A DNA stretch of 64,000 nucleotides from contig NZ_OMOQ01000002.1 of assembly GCF_900302475.1 (NCBI RefSeq), forward strand, positions 124,001-188,000. The letters run 5' to 3'. The stretch is from Defluviimonas aquaemixtae. GTDB lineage: Bacteria; Pseudomonadota; Alphaproteobacteria; Rhodobacterales; Rhodobacteraceae. The notes below the pieces were generated by a model. The model was given only the letters and a program-made list of their open reading frames with translations, did no database searches and was not told the DNA's origin. The position numbers were made by a program, and so were the translations under genes. Positions 62,701 to 64,000 of this stretch are shown one piece after another; position 1 is the stretch's first letter; each line of letters begins with the position of its first letter.

Positions 62701-63303
62701 ATGCCACCAAAGCAGCCACGCGCTTGGCAACGCATGCTTTCGGGCCGCAGGCTCGATCTTCTCGATCCGACGCCGATGGATATCGAGATCGAGGATATCG
62801 CCCATGGCCTGGCCTTCGTCGCCCGCTGGAACGGTCAGACCGTCGGCGATTGGCCCTACTCAGTGGCGGAGCATTCGCTGCTGGTCGAACAGCTTTTTTC
62901 CCGCGCAAATCCGGGGATCGCGGCGCGCTGGCAGCTTGCCGCCCTTCTCCACGACGCGCCGGAATATGTGATCGGCGACATGATCAGTCCGGTGAAGGCG
63001 GCGGTTGGGCCGGGTTACGGCGCGCTCGATGATCGGCTCGCGGCGGCAATTCATCTGCGCTTCGGACTGCCCGCGCAGCTTCCCGCCGCGATCAAGAAAG
63101 GAATCAAGCGGGCTGACCGCATTTCGGCTTGGCTGGAAGCAATCCAGATCGCGGGCTTTAGCCGAGCAGAGGCGGACCGCTTCTTTGGTGCGCCGGACGA
63201 AGCGCTGGTGCGAGGGGCCAGGATACGCCCGCGCGCACCCGTCGAGGCGCGCGCGGAGTTTCTGGCAACGCATTCCCGGCTCATGCAGGCCGCCATTGCC
63301 TAG
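62701..63303 (+). CDS. HD-domain nucleotide hydrolase (YfbR-like)
   Basis: A 200-residue HD-superfamily phosphohydrolase: VAEHSLLVEQLF, LAALLHDAPEYVIGDMISPV (HD pair with Glu) and AIKKGIKRADRISAWLEAIQ. The pattern is of YfbR/5'-nucleotidase-type HD proteins acting on nucleotides. An AAGGGAACCTGGA stretch precedes the chosen ATG. Confidence 0.85.
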   Translation: MPPKQPRAWQRMLSGRRLDLLDPTPMDIEIEDIAHGLAFVARWNGQTVGDWPYSVAEHSLLVEQLFSRANPGIAARWQLAALLHDAPEYVIGDMISPVKAAVGPGYGALDDRLAAAIHLRFGLPAQLPAAIKKGIKRADRISAWLEAIQIAGFSRAEADRFFGAPDEALVRGARIRPRAPVEARAEFLATHSRLMQAAIA

Positions 63304-63440
63304 AGGTGCAGCCCAGCCAGAGATAGCCAGCTGCGACGGCGGCGGCGATCATGGCAAGGATCGGGCCGACGTCCGGTGTCGTGACGCGTGGTCGGCATGA
63401 GCGTCGCGATGCGGTAGGTATCTGCAAGAATGCTTAACAT
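63300..63440 (-). CDS. Possible small membrane protein, perhaps frameshifted
   Basis: A 46-codon frame with a strong AGGAGG ribosome site 8 bases before its ATG (MLSILADTYRIATLMPTTRH). The C-terminal part in this frame is Arg-rich and implausible, but the +1 frame reads VGPILAMIAAAVAAGYLWLG, a clean membrane helix. This suggests a small membrane protein gene with a single-base frameshift near 63368. It is divergent from the LysR gene. Confidence 0.4.
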   Translation of the reverse strand: MLSILADTYRIATLMPTTRHDTGRRPDPCHDRRRRRSWLSLAGLHL

Positions 63441-63541
63441 ATGATAGTCCTCCTGCTAAGAGCGATGTATCGAAGATAGAAGATGTTTGTTATTTTTCTG
63501 AGTCAGAAGGGTTTCAGACTTGTTAGCTAAACTATCATATG
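63438..63541. promoter_or_regulatory. Paired 11-bp inverted repeat covering two divergent start codons
   Basis: CATATGATAGT (63438-63448) and ACTATCATATG (63531-63541) are perfect inverted copies, 82 bp apart. Each includes the start codon of one of the two divergent genes. The AT-rich centre holds the promoters. Confidence 0.55.
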
Positions 63542-64000
63542 CCTGACATCGACTGGCTTCATCTGCCACCGCTGCCAGCGTTGCGGGCGTTCGAGGCGAC
63601 GTCGCGTTTGGGCGGCTTCAGCGCTGCGGCGCGGTCGCTCAACGTTACGCATGCCGCCGTCGCGCAGCAGGTTCGTGCGCTCGAGGCGGCGCTCGGAGTA
63701 CCGCTGGTTACGAGAAGCGGCCGAAACCTGGCACTGTCGTCGGAAGGAGCAGCGCTTGCCGCGGCTCTCACCGAAAGTTTTGGCGCCATTCAGTCGGCCG
63801 TGGACGACCTCAGGATTGGCGCCGAGAGCCTGCCGGTAACGATCACGCTCACACCGGCTTTCGCCAACAACTGGCTAATGCCGCGGCTTGGCAGGCTATG
63901 GGCTGATCACCCCGACATTGCAGTGTCGCTCAGGCCCGATCCCAATGTGCTAGACCTCAGGCGCGAACGCATCGATTTCGGGATACGGTTCGGGATGGGA
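63539..64000 (+). CDS. LysR-family regulator (N-terminal part)
   Basis: The first 154 residues of a GcvA-type LysR regulator, cut by the window end: helix-turn-helix LGGFSAAARSLNVTHAAVAQ, linker QVRALEAALGVPLVTRSGRN, and the start of the effector domain (SLPVTITLTPAFANNWLMPR, RERIDFGIRFG). It is divergent from the small membrane-protein frame. Confidence 0.93.
   Translation, partial: MPDIDWLHLPPLPALRAFEATSRLGGFSAAARSLNVTHAAVAQQVRALEAALGVPLVTRSGRNLALSSEGAALAAALTESFGAIQSAVDDLRIGAESLPVTITLTPAFANNWLMPRLGRLWADHPDIAVSLRPDPNVLDLRRERIDFGIRFGMG

Noticed and set aside
1..64000. CRISPR array, intact insertion sequence or intact prophage
   Set aside because: No regularly spaced direct repeats, transposase genes with terminal repeats or phage structural genes were seen anywhere in the window.

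Overview
The window is GC-rich, gene-dense DNA from an alphaproteobacterium, most likely a Rhodobacteraceae/Roseobacter-group organism. The evidence is the flaF-flbT-flagellin block, a DUF1217 flagellar gene, the PhyR-NepR-EcfG general stress response (GSR), a ubiB-ubiE-mutM-crotonase-rpsT-dnaA-dnaN-recF neighbourhood, a hemD-Mic60-hemY block and an MttB/GcvT-like pair. All calls come from reading the sequence and known family features; no database search was run.

Layout. (1) 0-16.7 kb: flagellar genes for export (flhA 3' end, fliR, flhB, fliQ, fliI), rod and rings (flgB, flgC, fliE, flgF, flgG, flgA, flgH, fliL), filament and its control (flagellin, flaF, flbT, a FlgN-like and a rod-binding protein) and hook (fliK, flgD). 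(2) 16.7-26.7 kb: housekeeping genes for ubiquinone synthesis, DNA repair, crotonase, rpsT, dnaA, dnaN and recF, then a VOC protein and a LysE exporter. (3) 26.7-44.7 kb: a GSR island. The regulators phyR, nepR, ecfG and a HWE/HisKA_2-type histidine kinase are followed by a phospholipase-D-like protein, two AI-2E-type permeases, CsbD, a general stress FMN-barrel protein, DUF3618/holin-like/helical envelope proteins, a YihY protein, small membrane proteins, a PRC-barrel protein and a DUF2254 protein. (4) 44.7-48.4 kb: a PLP decarboxylase, then decayed DNA with 3' or internal remnants of an RND pump, a multihaem cytochrome c, Hsp20 and an SGNH-like protein around one intact hydrolase. (5) 48.4-52.1 kb: LysR, MttB-like and GcvT-like methyl-transfer genes. 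(6) 52.1-52.8 kb: an integrase remnant beside tRNA-Thr(CGT). (7) 52.8-64 kb: hemY, Mic60, hemD, tsaD, gpsA, small conserved genes, ahcY, an HD hydrolase and a truncated LysR gene.

The most striking result is regulatory. By eye, twelve exact matches to the EcfG promoter form GGAAC-N16/17-CGTT lie between 26.7 and 44.2 kb, on both strands. Eleven are close upstream of genes and oriented toward them; the twelfth (26735) may drive a short untranslated RNA. Two form an interdigitated divergent promoter between phyR and nepR-ecfG. A uniform-base estimate for 18 kb on both strands is about 0.3 matches by chance. The stress sigma factor and much of its envelope-protection regulon therefore appear to sit together as one locus. 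Within it are a dps remnant with a large internal deletion and a degenerate receiver-like protein.
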